Shown here: in pieces, positions 1-7,283 of the stretch
Position numbering within the stretch: the stretch's first letter is position 1
Layout: each line of letters starts with the position of its first letter
Assembly (NCBI GenBank): GCA_900315145.1
Contig: OMYE01000036.1
Coordinates: 1-36,189 of the forward strand
From: an uncultured Pseudomonadota bacterium
GTDB taxonomy: Bacteria; Pseudomonadota; Gammaproteobacteria; Enterobacterales; Succinivibrionaceae
Length of the DNA stretch: 36,189 nt
Reading direction: 5' to 3'
Program-made: the position numbers and the translations under genes
The notes under the pieces: generated by a model
Seen by the model: only the letters and a program-made list of their open reading frames with translations
Told to the model about the DNA's origin: nothing
The model's database searches: none

Positions 1-464
1 GGCTGACATCCCTTGAACTGCAGCTGACGCCATGATTCAAACACAAAAATAGCCACACTGTTGGAAAGATTCATGCAGCGACTTCCTGGTACCATCGGAA
101 TTCTTACCTTATGGTCTGCATCAAGGGTATCAGTGAATTCATCAGGAAGACCTTTGGTTTCCTTCCCGAAAATCAGCACATCTCCCTCCTGGAAGTGACA
201 CTGGTCCGGATAGGCGTGTCCCTTGGTGGTACAGGCATAAATGTTATGTCCCTTGAAGAATTCCAGACATTCCTGAAGATTACGGTGTTTACGGATATTT
301 ACAAATTCATGGTAGTCTAAACCTGCACGCATCAGTCGTTTGTCATCTAACACAAAAGCAGCAGGTTCAACAATATGCAGACTGTAGCCGGTATTGGCGC
401 ATAATCTGATGATGTTACCGGTGTTGGCCGGAATCTCCGGCTGAAAAAGAACTATATTTAACAT
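1..464 (-). CDS. trmL: tRNA (cytidine(34)-2'-O)-methyltransferase TrmL, 3' end cut by the window
   Basis: SPOUT-class methyltransferase that 2'-O-methylates the wobble nucleotide of tRNA-Leu isoacceptors in the cytoplasm, using S-adenosylmethionine. Translating the minus strand from ATG at 464 gives about 154 residues with the family signatures in order: an N-terminus starting MLNIVLFQPEIPANTGNIIR, then RAGLDYHEF, then the SAM-binding trefoil-knot segments FGKETKGLP and IPMVPGSRCMNLSNSVA. E. coli TrmL is about 157 residues, so only the last few residues and the stop are missing at the window edge. A longer minus-strand frame at 415-717 overlaps the start in another frame and is a shadow. Identification is confident; the missing C-terminus cannot be assessed. 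Confidence 0.93.
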   Translation of the reverse strand, partial: MLNIVLFQPEIPANTGNIIRLCANTGYSLHIVEPAAFVLDDKRLMRAGLDYHEFVNIRKHRNLQECLEFFKGHNIYACTTKGHAYPDQCHFQEGDVLIFGKETKGLPDEFTDTLDADHKVRIPMVPGSRCMNLSNSVAIFVFESWRQLQFKGCQ

Positions 465-793
465 TGATGCTCCAGGTAAAAATCTTAATTATTCCGCCGT
501 TGGCGAAAAATCCCCGTATCCTCACCTTTGTCCCTGGTAATCTTTCTGAATATCCGTACCAATAGCGGTTCCGGAGATAATCAGAATAAACATCAGGTTT
601 TAGCTGTAAGCGGGAGTCACGGTATAAATGTGATCTGACAAAAAATTTTTTTAAGTATAGTATCAGTAATCTGATTGTCAACTTTTCCATTAAAATTATT
701 TTAGTAGGGGTTTTCATTGCTTTCAGCTGACGGTATTAATGCTTACACACTTGTACGAATAAGCAGAAAGTCCTCTATAACAGATAATAGACA

Positions 794-841
794 AGATAGC
801 TGATAAGATAGCTGATAAGATAGCTGATAAGATAGCTGATA
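794..841. repeat. 12-bp tandem repeat, 4 exact copies
   Basis: The unit AGATAGCTGATA occurs four times head to tail without a mismatch, directly beside the hairpin at 846-870 on the 3' side of trxB. A perfect short array of this kind would be prone to copy-number slippage. It sits in non-coding sequence, so any effect would be on the 3' end of the trxB transcript. Confidence 0.9.
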
Positions 842-845
842 ACAG

Positions 846-870
846 AGCAGGGCGGTTGTACCGCCCTGCT
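846..870 (-). terminator. Hairpin downstream of trxB, possible terminator without T-tract
   Basis: An 11-bp perfect GC-rich stem (846-856 pairing with 860-870) with a 3-nt loop lies 79 bases past the trxB stop. No uridine run follows on the minus strand, so it may be a transcript-end stabiliser rather than a classical intrinsic terminator. Confidence 0.45.
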
Positions 871-948
871 TAACCGGTACGGAATGTTGCGTACCGGTAA
901 AAGTTCTGTTTTTCTCTGAATCATGCAACTGCTGTGATTTCCGAGGTA

Positions 949-1893
949 TTAGTGACTCTCTTTAAGCTGTAGGAATTTTTCCACGTCAAGAGCCGCCTGA
1001 CAGCCGGAACCCGCTGAGGTAATAGCCTGTCTGTACCTGCTGTCGGCACAGTCGCCGGCTGCAAATACGCCAGAAACACTGGTTGAGGTTTTGAAATCGG
1101 GATTAACGCCTACAGTGATGGTGCCCTGATTGTTCTCAAGCTGAGAGGTGAAGATTCCGGTGTTCGGAGTATGTCCTATGGCTACAAAGAGACCTGTAAT
1201 ACTGATATCCTCAATACGGCCGTCTTTGTATTTTACTCTGATACCTGACACTCCCTTAAGGTCGTCACCGGTTACCTCGTCAATTACCGCATTGCATACC
1301 TTGGTGATTTTTCCGGCGCTGACTTTATCTTCAAGTCTGTCAATCAGCATTTTTTCCGCTCTGAACTCATCCCTGCGGTGTACCAGATAGACGTGACTGC
1401 AGATGTCTGCGAGATACAGAGCTTCGGTTATGGCAGTATTACCGCCGCCGACAACGGCAACAGGCTGATCACGGTAGAAGAAACCGTCACAGGTGGCACA
1501 GGCACTTACACCCTGACCTTTAAACTTTTCTTCAGACGGCAGCCCGAGATACTTAGGGGATGCGCCGGTAGCAATGATTACGGTATCAGCCTCATAGCTG
1601 TCCATATCTCCTGTAAGGGTGAACGGCTTTTTAGAAAAGTCCACCCCGGTGATCTCATCATTGATAAATTCAGCACCGAGAGATTTAGCATGTTCCATCA
1701 GTTTATTCATAAGATCCGCACCGGAAATTGAAGGTTCACCCGGCCAGTTCTGAATGTCCGGAGTCTGCAGCAGCTGACCGCCTTCATTCATACCGGTGAT
1801 AAGAATCGGGTGTAAATTGGCTCTGGCTGCATAAATTGCAGCTGTGCAGCCGGCCGGACCTGAACCGATAATGATGGTTTTACTTGATGGCAT
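949..1893 (-). CDS. trxB: Thioredoxin-disulfide reductase TrxB
   Basis: Cytoplasmic flavoenzyme that uses NADPH to reduce thioredoxin, which in turn feeds thiol redox homeostasis. The 314 residues match the usual bacterial length. Visible motifs in order: FAD-binding GSGPAG near residues 10-15; [15 protein letters not shown]; the redox-active CATC at residues 132-135 followed by DGFF; the NADPH-binding GGGNTA and the following HRRDEFRA; and the C-terminal FAD motif AAGDCAD. The start ATG has a GGAG-type ribosome site upstream. It is a single-gene unit, with the tandem repeat and hairpin behind its stop. Thioredoxin itself is not in the window. Confidence 0.97.
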   Translation of the reverse strand: MPSSKTIIIGSGPAGCTAAIYAARANLHPILITGMNEGGQLLQTPDIQNWPGEPSISGADLMNKLMEHAKSLGAEFINDEITGVDFSKKPFTLTGDMDSYEADTVIIATGASPKYLGLPSEEKFKGQGVSACATCDGFFYRDQPVAVVGGGNTAITEALYLADICSHVYLVHRRDEFRAEKMLIDRLEDKVSAGKITKVCNAVIDEVTGDDLKGVSGIRVKYKDGRIEDISITGLFVAIGHTPNTGIFTSQLENNQGTITVGVNPDFKTSTSVSGVFAAGDCADSRYRQAITSAGSGCQAALDVEKFLQLKESH

Positions 1894-2537
1894 AATGTTT
1901 CTCCGTATTGTAAGAAGGTAAAATTATAAGTTTATTAAACTGATATTCCGGAACTTCCGATCAGTTACTTTTAATGCCTGTTACAGATATCAGATTTTAG
2001 ATAACAAATATTTATACCTGACTATTCTGTATCTGACAAAATTATCCGGCCTGATTCTGGATTACTGATAATGGATACAACAGAAACCGGAAGAATGCTT
2101 TTCCGCTTCAGAAAGCGGGAAAGAGATGACTTTTTACAGGCCTGTTGCATATCATACTCTAAAAGCTCTGTTACGTGTACTTAAAATAGGCCGAATTAAT
2201 CGGATCAATAATGAAAAGAGTATTCAGGGATACAGCCATGTATACCATATAGCACTGGAGCGTTGCGTTATAGGAAGTGGCTGGAGGTGGCTGACACAGA
2301 AAGAAACTGACAGAAGAAAATAAAAAATAATGAAAATATTGATGATCTTGAAATTCTGAGGATATTAATGGTCCTGAAAATTATGATTGTATATACATAA
2401 AAACAGGAGAGCCGGTATTCGCAAGAATACCGGCTCTCCGGTGGTGCCAGTACCACCATAATATTCCGCGGTTTACTACCTTATACAGGCAGGCATCCCG
2501 GACATGGTGTCAGGCTCACATCAGAAACTGAAAGCTA
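1894..2537. other. Intergenic region trxB - EF-hand gene
   Basis: No gene supported. It contains the trxB upstream region, an 11-bp stem hairpin at 2098-2123 (4-nt loop, one G-T pair, no T-tract) of unknown role, and the EF-hand gene's terminator at 2406-2439. A second small inverted repeat lies at 2440-2445 with 2452-2457. Short frames at 2126-2323 (plus) and 2268-2459 (minus) lack a ribosome site and show no family resemblance. Confidence 0.55.
2398..2439 (-). terminator. Intrinsic terminator of the EF-hand gene
   Basis: A 15-bp perfect stem (2406-2420 with 2425-2439) closed by a 4-nt loop, followed on the minus strand by a T-rich tail, lies about 100 bases past the stop of the minus-strand EF-hand gene. 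This is a strong Rho-independent terminator for that transcript. Confidence 0.85.
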
Positions 2538-3299
2538 TTACTTCTTTTCTTCAGCTTTCTTTTCTGCTTTGGTGTCAGGCTTGCCTTCACCTTTATGAGG
2601 TCTTTCCTTGTAGGCTGGAGCATTCTGCAGGAGAACATATTTTGATACAGTGTCCAGTTCGGCAACGGTAACTACTCCGTCCTTGTTAAGATCGGCGTTC
2701 TTAAGAGCTTCGATAACAGCCTTGTCTACAACAACACTCTTCTTTTCATGGTCGAGGAAATTGTTGTATTCATCAGGATTAAGCTTATAGTCACCATCCT
2801 TGTCAAAATGGCTCAGAATAAAGAAGGCTGCTGAACCATCCTTGAGATGCTTGTGATGCGGGCCGTCATGATGTTTTCCATGTTCCGGTCTTGCCTGATC
2901 ATTTTTTGCCTGATCATGTTTGTGGTGCGGACCATCCCCTCTGTCCTTGTGATGGTGACGAGGTCCGATTGGGTGTACCGGGAATGCCGGAACCACCACG
3001 GTAAGTTCATCAAGAGTGACAAAGCCGTTTTTGTCGGTATCAGCAGTCTTGAAGTCAACCAGCTTAGCGCTTCTTTCATTGTTGTTGGTAGTCAGATTGG
3101 CAATAAGCGCGGCCAGTTCGTCTTTATTGAGAACATGGTTTTTATCAGTATCAACTTCATGAACTGGAATGAAATAGTGAGGTCCTTCGTGATGAGGCAT
3201 GTGTTTATGTCCGTGATCCGGGCCATGATGAGCAAGAGCCATACCTGAGCAGGCAAGGGTAACGGAAGCGATGGCTGTAATCAGAAGTTTTTTATTCAT
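2538..3299 (-). CDS. Secreted His-rich four-EF-hand calcium-binding protein
   Basis: Predicted periplasmic protein of 253 residues. The frame is open 21 codons further upstream, but the ATG at 3299 is preferred because AAGGGA sits just before it and the following residues form a signal peptide (MNKKLL, hydrophobic core, cut after ALA at 21-23). Four 12-residue EF-hand loops are visible at residues 50-61, 87-98, 166-177 and 203-214; each has Asp at positions 1 and 3 (the last has Asn at 3) and Glu at position 12, so calcium binding is likely. Clusters of histidine follow the signal peptide (residues 24-41) and fill the centre (114-151), which suggests an added capacity for transition metals. 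The tail is Lys/Glu-rich. A Fur-like site lies 72-90 bases upstream. The function is unknown; metal buffering is an inference. Confidence 0.88.
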   Translation of the reverse strand: MNKKLLITAIASVTLACSGMALAHHGPDHGHKHMPHHEGPHYFIPVHEVDTDKNHVLNKDELAALIANLTTNNNERSAKLVDFKTADTDKNGFVTLDELTVVVPAFPVHPIGPRHHHKDRGDGPHHKHDQAKNDQARPEHGKHHDGPHHKHLKDGSAAFFILSHFDKDGDYKLNPDEYNNFLDHEKKSVVVDKAVIEALKNADLNKDGVVTVAELDTVSKYVLLQNAPAYKERPHKGEGKPDTKAEKKAEEKK

Positions 3300-3949
3300 T
3301 TTCAGTCCCTTTTTAATAATGTTTAGATGTAGATGAAGAATAATCGGTTTTTTCAATAGCATGTTATTATTATCATAATAATCATTATCACAATAATAAA
3401 ACGGTGGGTACCGATTTTGTTTAATTTATAGTGAGTTCCTACGATGATATCCGGGATATATCAAATTTTTCATAATGCAGTATCTTTGCACATGTATACG
3501 TAGGTAGTATGTATCTGTATCCTGGTTTCTGACAACCGTATGTCTTTGTATTGGAGGATAAAACTCCATTTTCAGACAGTCATCAGAAATATCAGTATTC
3601 AGATAATCTGTCAGATAAATCCGGATAATCATTGTTCCCAGGTTCATCTCACTATATGGTTTAATTATATTGATAAAAAGGGGGAAAGGTGTGTTAATTT
3701 CTATTATTTTTGTTACAAATTGTAACAGCGATTAAAGTGAGTCAGTGAAGAGTCAGAAAGTGAAAGAGAATCTTCTTTTTTTAACCGGTAACCGTAAAGA
3801 TGCCGGTAACCTCAGAGATAAAATACAGATATATTATAGACAAAGCTTCGGCAGCATACCTGTATGTAACATAAAAATACTGATTTCCAGTCAGTAGTTG
3901 GTATGTTATATTTAGTAGATAATGAAACTGGAATAGAGGAGACCTATTT
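3300..3949. other. Intergenic region with promoter of the EF-hand gene
   Basis: The stretch is AT-rich. It holds the Fur-like box at 3371-3389 and, further right, direct copies of a CCGGTAACC motif near 3784 and 3803. No convincing gene was seen; short opposing frames at 3426-3725 are mutual shadows. Confidence 0.5.
3371..3389 (-). promoter_or_regulatory. Fur-box-like site upstream of the EF-hand gene
   Basis: Comparison with the 19-bp consensus GATAATGATAATCATTATC gives 16 of 19 matches, with the right half (AATCATTATC) perfect. It lies 72-90 bases upstream of the preferred start of the His-rich EF-hand gene, a normal place for an iron-dependent repressor. The surroundings are AT-rich, which raises the chance-match rate. 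Confidence 0.5.
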
Positions 3950-4159
3950 ATGAGATCATCTGTTTTTACAGCAATGAAAATGTTTATTGCCGGAATTACA
4001 GGTAAAAGACGTGTTTCTGCCGACGAATGCCCAGATCCGTTCTACAGTGACAGTAATATGAACGAACTGAAACGAAGAATAGATAATATCAGGTCAGGCA
4101 AAGGTACCTTGAAGGAACATGTATTATTTGATGAGAATGATGAGGAAAATCCGGATTGA
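3950..4159 (+). CDS. RelB/DinJ-type antitoxin-like protein, N-terminally short, orphan
   Basis: A 69-residue protein preceded by a good AGAGGAG ribosome site. Residues 5-24 (VFTAMKMFIAG...KRRVSAD) and especially 29-58 (DPFYSDSNMNELKRRIDN, then GKGTLKEH) resemble the middle and C-terminal toxin-binding part of RelB/DinJ-family antitoxins, which typically read DPFYS-x-x-N ... GK-x-x-EH. The N-terminal strand and helix of the ribbon-helix-helix DNA-binding fold are missing, and an in-frame stop lies nine codons upstream, so they are not simply mis-started. No RelE/YafQ-like toxin lies beside it; about 2 kb of non-coding DNA follows. It could be a decayed antitoxin, or a free-standing antitoxin acting on a toxin encoded elsewhere. 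The family call comes from motif memory only. Confidence 0.55.
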   Translation: MRSSVFTAMKMFIAGITGKRRVSADECPDPFYSDSNMNELKRRIDNIRSGKGTLKEHVLFDENDEENPD

Positions 4160-4477
4160 CGGAAACATGTACCGGTTACCGGCCGGGTGGTTTTTGACAA
4201 CAGTCCTGCCATATTCTCATTCTTTTTTTGTTCTATGATTTTCCGTCACAGAATCCTTACAATTACAATACCTGATAATCCCGTTACCTCTATATCTCAT
4301 TATCTGAGAATCTTCATACATACAGATATCATTACAGAAAAATAAACAAAAACTGCAAACAACTGGCCTGATAACAAGGTTTAGTAAGATATGGAGATAT
4401 CTTCACAGACTGGAGGCGGCTTTAAGGCTGCAGGAAGTATTAAATAGCAGAATGATTATGGCGGAAGAATGTGAATA

Positions 4478-4520
4478 CAGTACAGCCTGTTACCGGAAAA
4501 GCCGGTAACAGGCTGTACTG
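4478..4520. repeat. 19-bp perfect inverted repeat (hairpin, loop of 5)
   Basis: Bases 4478-4496 pair without mismatch to 4502-4520, with AAAAG as the loop. No T-tract follows on either strand and no gene ends within 300 bases, so it is not an obvious terminator. It could be a REP-type palindromic element or a structured RNA. Confidence 0.85.
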
Positions 4521-5305
4521 GCGGAGGGCTTCTGAACTTTATACGGAATCTTCCTCAAACAGTTACTCAGGGAACAGACACAAATATCCTGAGATTCCTG
4601 CTGACATCCCGGTAATATACGTAATTCAGCCAGTCAGGTTAATCTAATGAGCCGTAATTGTCCCAAAGAGAAGAATTTATGTTTTTTTTATCTCTCTTTA
4701 TCTCTTTCTATGCAAAAATTCTATAATAAAAAATTATAAAAAGTTAAATATGTCTCTTTTTTAGCCAAAATGTTGCCTATTTTTTATAAAAAAATAAATA
4801 ATTTGACTTGTTCGAATTTTCTGGATGGTTTATTATGATATGTTATATATCAAAGAGTGTTTTGTTGCTTTTTAACTCATAAAAGGTAACAGATGCACCA
4901 CAACATTATTTTTTCTTAATAATACCAACAATAATTGAAAAAATATCTTGAGGAAATAATTAATAATTAAGTAATTCGGGCCGTTAATCGAGTTCCTGTT
5001 ACTGAACCTGAAGGCGGGGGTAAACTGATTTGTGTTTGCCGGGCTTATACTGGTACGGGGACGGGGAGTATTCGGATAATTCGGTTGTACAGTTTTTTTC
5101 TTGGATATCTAATCAATATTTCTAGATATAGCTATAATAACTGATTATAAATATAATATAAAACGTGTGTTTTTTATGGATTATATATAACACTGTAATT
5201 AAGTGCGATGAGCGCGATAGAGGTGGGGAAAAATAATCATGAACATAATGTAAATACACTTTGGTGCAAATGACTGATGCGCCTCTTATAAATAACAAAT
5301 TAAAA

Positions 5306-5372
5306 ATAATAATTTCGAAAAATAAAAAATAATAATAACGAAAAATAAAATAATAATAACGAAAAATAAAAT
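5306..5372. repeat. Imperfect AT-rich direct repeat, period 21-23 bp
   Basis: The core CGAAAAATAAAA recurs at 5316, 5339 and 5360, each time preceded by runs of AAT. The spacing is 23 and then 21 bases, roughly two helical turns. Composition is almost pure A/T apart from the CG of each core. Confidence 0.7.
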
Positions 5373-5595
5373 ATAGATAATGAATTAAAAATCATGAATT
5401 CAAAATAATAATGAATTCATAATTTAAGATTTAAGGCTCCGGTATAAGGGGCTGGTATTACCGGTTCATGATTCGGTCGCTTAAGGCAGAGTTTCTCTGT
5501 ACAGGCACTGATTTCTGAAAAAGTAATATCATTTTTAAGTTGCTTTTTTATTTGATTCTGTCCACTTGTTTAAATTATTATAATAATATAAATAC

Positions 5596-5625
5596 TTATC
5601 AATAAATATTAAAACACCATATAAT
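5596..5625 (+). promoter_or_regulatory. Candidate sigma-70 promoter
   Basis: A perfect -10 hexamer TATAAT at 5620-5625 has TTATCA 18 bases upstream as a partial -35. It would give a leader of roughly 580 bases before the TetR-type gene. Such hexamers arise easily in DNA this AT-rich, so it is only a candidate. Confidence 0.3.
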
Positions 5626-6212
5626 ACATTGCATAAACTTTACGGCGGCAGCCGGATGATGAATGTGTATGAATACAGATATGGCGTACAGTCAGCTTCG
5701 GGCTTTCAGCCTGGTGCCGGACCAGAACATTTAGTGATTAAGAAAAATAATAACAAGAAATAGAAAACAAAAACAAATGCCGTTTTACGGCTGAAGTTAG
5801 AAGAAGACACTGCTCTGTTTTTCTGCCGTCAGATGTTATCTGCAGTACCGTCAGGGAATCTGCGGTCCGTCTGTTACCGGTGGTTTGTCCGTACTGCGGT
5901 TTCCGCAGGGCGGCAGGCCGGACTAAGACAGAAAGAAATAGGAAACAACATTGAAGTATCTGTGTCCTGCTGATTTTACATAATAATCAGTTTTATCAGA
6001 TGTTTGACGGATTCCGGAGGACTGCAATATGCTGTCTTCCGGTACCCGGTAAAATACGGACGCATTCAGTTGTGTTTCAGTCAATAACTGTTTTTGTTGA
6101 GTTTATTGAATAATAGTTTCCGTAATATCCAAGTTATCTGCCGGCAGCGGCGGATTTCTCCCGATAACCTGCGCGGGAGACAGGAAAAAGGAAACAATTA
6201 AGGAGATGCACT

Positions 6213-6908
6213 GTGACTGTGAATTCAAAAAATACAACTAATTCTTCCTTAAAGGATTCAGTTCCTGATGACAAGGAACTGTTGGAATCTCAGTATAAAG
6301 AAAAGGATTCGGTAAGAAAGAGTAAAGGCGATAAGGGAATTAACCGCAAGGATCGCCGCGTTGTCCGTACGGAAACCAAGATACACGAAGTATTTCTGGA
6401 TCTCCTTAAGGAGAATTCCTATGAAGACATTACTGTCGGTATGATCCTGGAACATGCAGAGATTAATCGCTCAACTTTCTATAAGCATTACGTTAACAAG
6501 CACGATCTCGCTTCGGAAATCATAGTCAGATGTCAGGAATCCGTTCTGCTGCCGATTCTCGGAGAGGAAAGATTTGCCATGGGAAATCTCGGATTCTTTA
6601 AAGCACTTCAGAACAGTGTTAATAAGAACAGGGATTTTCTGACACTGGTAAGAAAGCTTGATTCAGCTGAAATTAACATAAATAAATCATTTCATGATTA
6701 CTTCTACAAGCGTATCAAGACATACTACGAAAGCAAGGTATACAATTCCACTCCTGAGGAGAGGGATCTGGGGGCCTATATTTCCGCTGATATTCTGCTG
6801 TCTGTTATCTGGTATTATCTCGATAAGGGAGAGGAAATCCAGCCGGATAATATTATAAGAGTTGTGGTAAATACATACGGACTGCGTAGCTACTACACTC
6901 CGGAATAA
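6213..6908 (+). CDS. TetR/AcrR-family transcriptional regulator
   Basis: DNA-binding regulator of 231 residues. Translation starts at GTG (6213), with AAGGAG eight bases upstream; a second GTG at 6219 is equally spaced within the usual range. Residues 1-50 form an unusually long charged leader without predicted fold. The helix-turn-helix lies at about 53-100: RTETKIHEVFLDLLKENSYEDIT, then VGMILEHAEINRSTFYKHY and NKHDL, the canonical TetR pattern including STFYKHY. The remainder is the helical ligand/dimer domain and gives no ligand clue. The next gene on the same strand is the Sel1-repeat protein, 375 bases away with a weak hairpin between them, so a regulatory link is possible but not shown. 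Confidence 0.9.
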   Translation: MTVNSKNTTNSSLKDSVPDDKELLESQYKEKDSVRKSKGDKGINRKDRRVVRTETKIHEVFLDLLKENSYEDITVGMILEHAEINRSTFYKHYVNKHDLASEIIVRCQESVLLPILGEERFAMGNLGFFKALQNSVNKNRDFLTLVRKLDSAEININKSFHDYFYKRIKTYYESKVYNSTPEERDLGAYISADILLSVIWYYLDKGEEIQPDNIIRVVVNTYGLRSYYTPE

Positions 6909-6990
6909 CCGTGTATGAGAGATTCTCTCATTTCTGGAAAATCCATCCGGGCTAATCACTGCTGAATCACACGTTTTATGACCGGAACAG

Positions 6991-7017
6991 GATAATCCGG
7001 CTTTCCGGATTATCTTA
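6991..7017 (+). terminator. Hairpin downstream of the TetR-type gene, weak terminator
   Basis: A 10-bp perfect stem (6991-7000 with 7005-7014) with a 4-nt CTTT loop lies 82 bases past the stop. The following TTAAAT is a poor T-tract, so termination may be inefficient. The remaining bases to 7283 form the upstream region of the Sel1-repeat gene; they are AT-rich, with no other recognisable site. Confidence 0.45.
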
Positions 7018-7283
7018 AATAAAGTCAGCAGAATTTCCCGTAAAAGAGATTCCGCTACGCAGAGGAAGATGTCCTGCCGGTACTGTTGCAGTACAGCTAT
7101 CTTAAGTGAAGCTGTTTGTTTGTAAATACGGAACATGTAGAGCAACGAATAATAATTATCAGTTCGAAGATGTTGTTTTTTAGAAGTATGGCAACATTAT
7201 TGATTATAATGTGTGTTATTATACAAACGGTCTGAGAGTTTTTAAGATTAGAATAAAGAATAATATTTGGATTTAGTGTAGAC

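Larger units (their letters stand above)
465..948. other. Intergenic region trmL-trxB with hairpins and tandem repeat
   Basis: No convincing gene. The trmL-proximal half (465-740) is the trmL promoter side. The trxB-proximal half holds a four-copy 12-bp tandem repeat (794-841), a GC-rich hairpin (846-870) and a second inverted repeat (873-880 with 891-898). A 61-codon minus-strand frame across the repeat has a YQLS repeat protein sequence that simply reflects the DNA repeat. Confidence 0.6.
4160..6212. other. 2-kb AT-rich gene desert
   Basis: No coding frame of any size is supported over about 2 kb. It contains a 19-bp perfect hairpin (4478-4520), a very AT-rich block at about 4660-5640 with low-complexity repeats (5306-5372) and a small palindromic stretch around 5394-5419, and a possible sigma-70 promoter at 5596-5625 pointing toward the TetR-type gene. 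A 35-codon frame starting near 5656 has no visible ribosome site. The half nearest the regulator (5640-6210) has ordinary base composition and could be a long leader or carry a small RNA, but nothing shows this. Confidence 0.5.

Noticed and set aside
415-717. 100-codon minus-strand frame
   Set aside because: It overlaps the 5' end of trmL in another frame, has no recognisable domain, and trmL is certain.
743-928. 61-codon minus-strand frame with a YQLS repeat
   Set aside because: The repeat is the non-coding 12-bp array read in frame; it overlaps a hairpin, has no ribosome site and no family resemblance.
2126-2323. 65-codon plus-strand frame between trxB and the EF-hand gene
   Set aside because: No ribosome site, unlikely composition, and it crosses a hairpin.
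4660-5640. Possible chromosomal replication origin in the AT-rich desert
   Set aside because: No cluster of DnaA boxes (TTATNCACA) or GATC sites was seen, and none of the usual origin neighbours is present.
5656-5763. 35-codon plus-strand frame
   Set aside because: No ribosome site and no recognisable product; kept only as a remark in the gene-desert entry.
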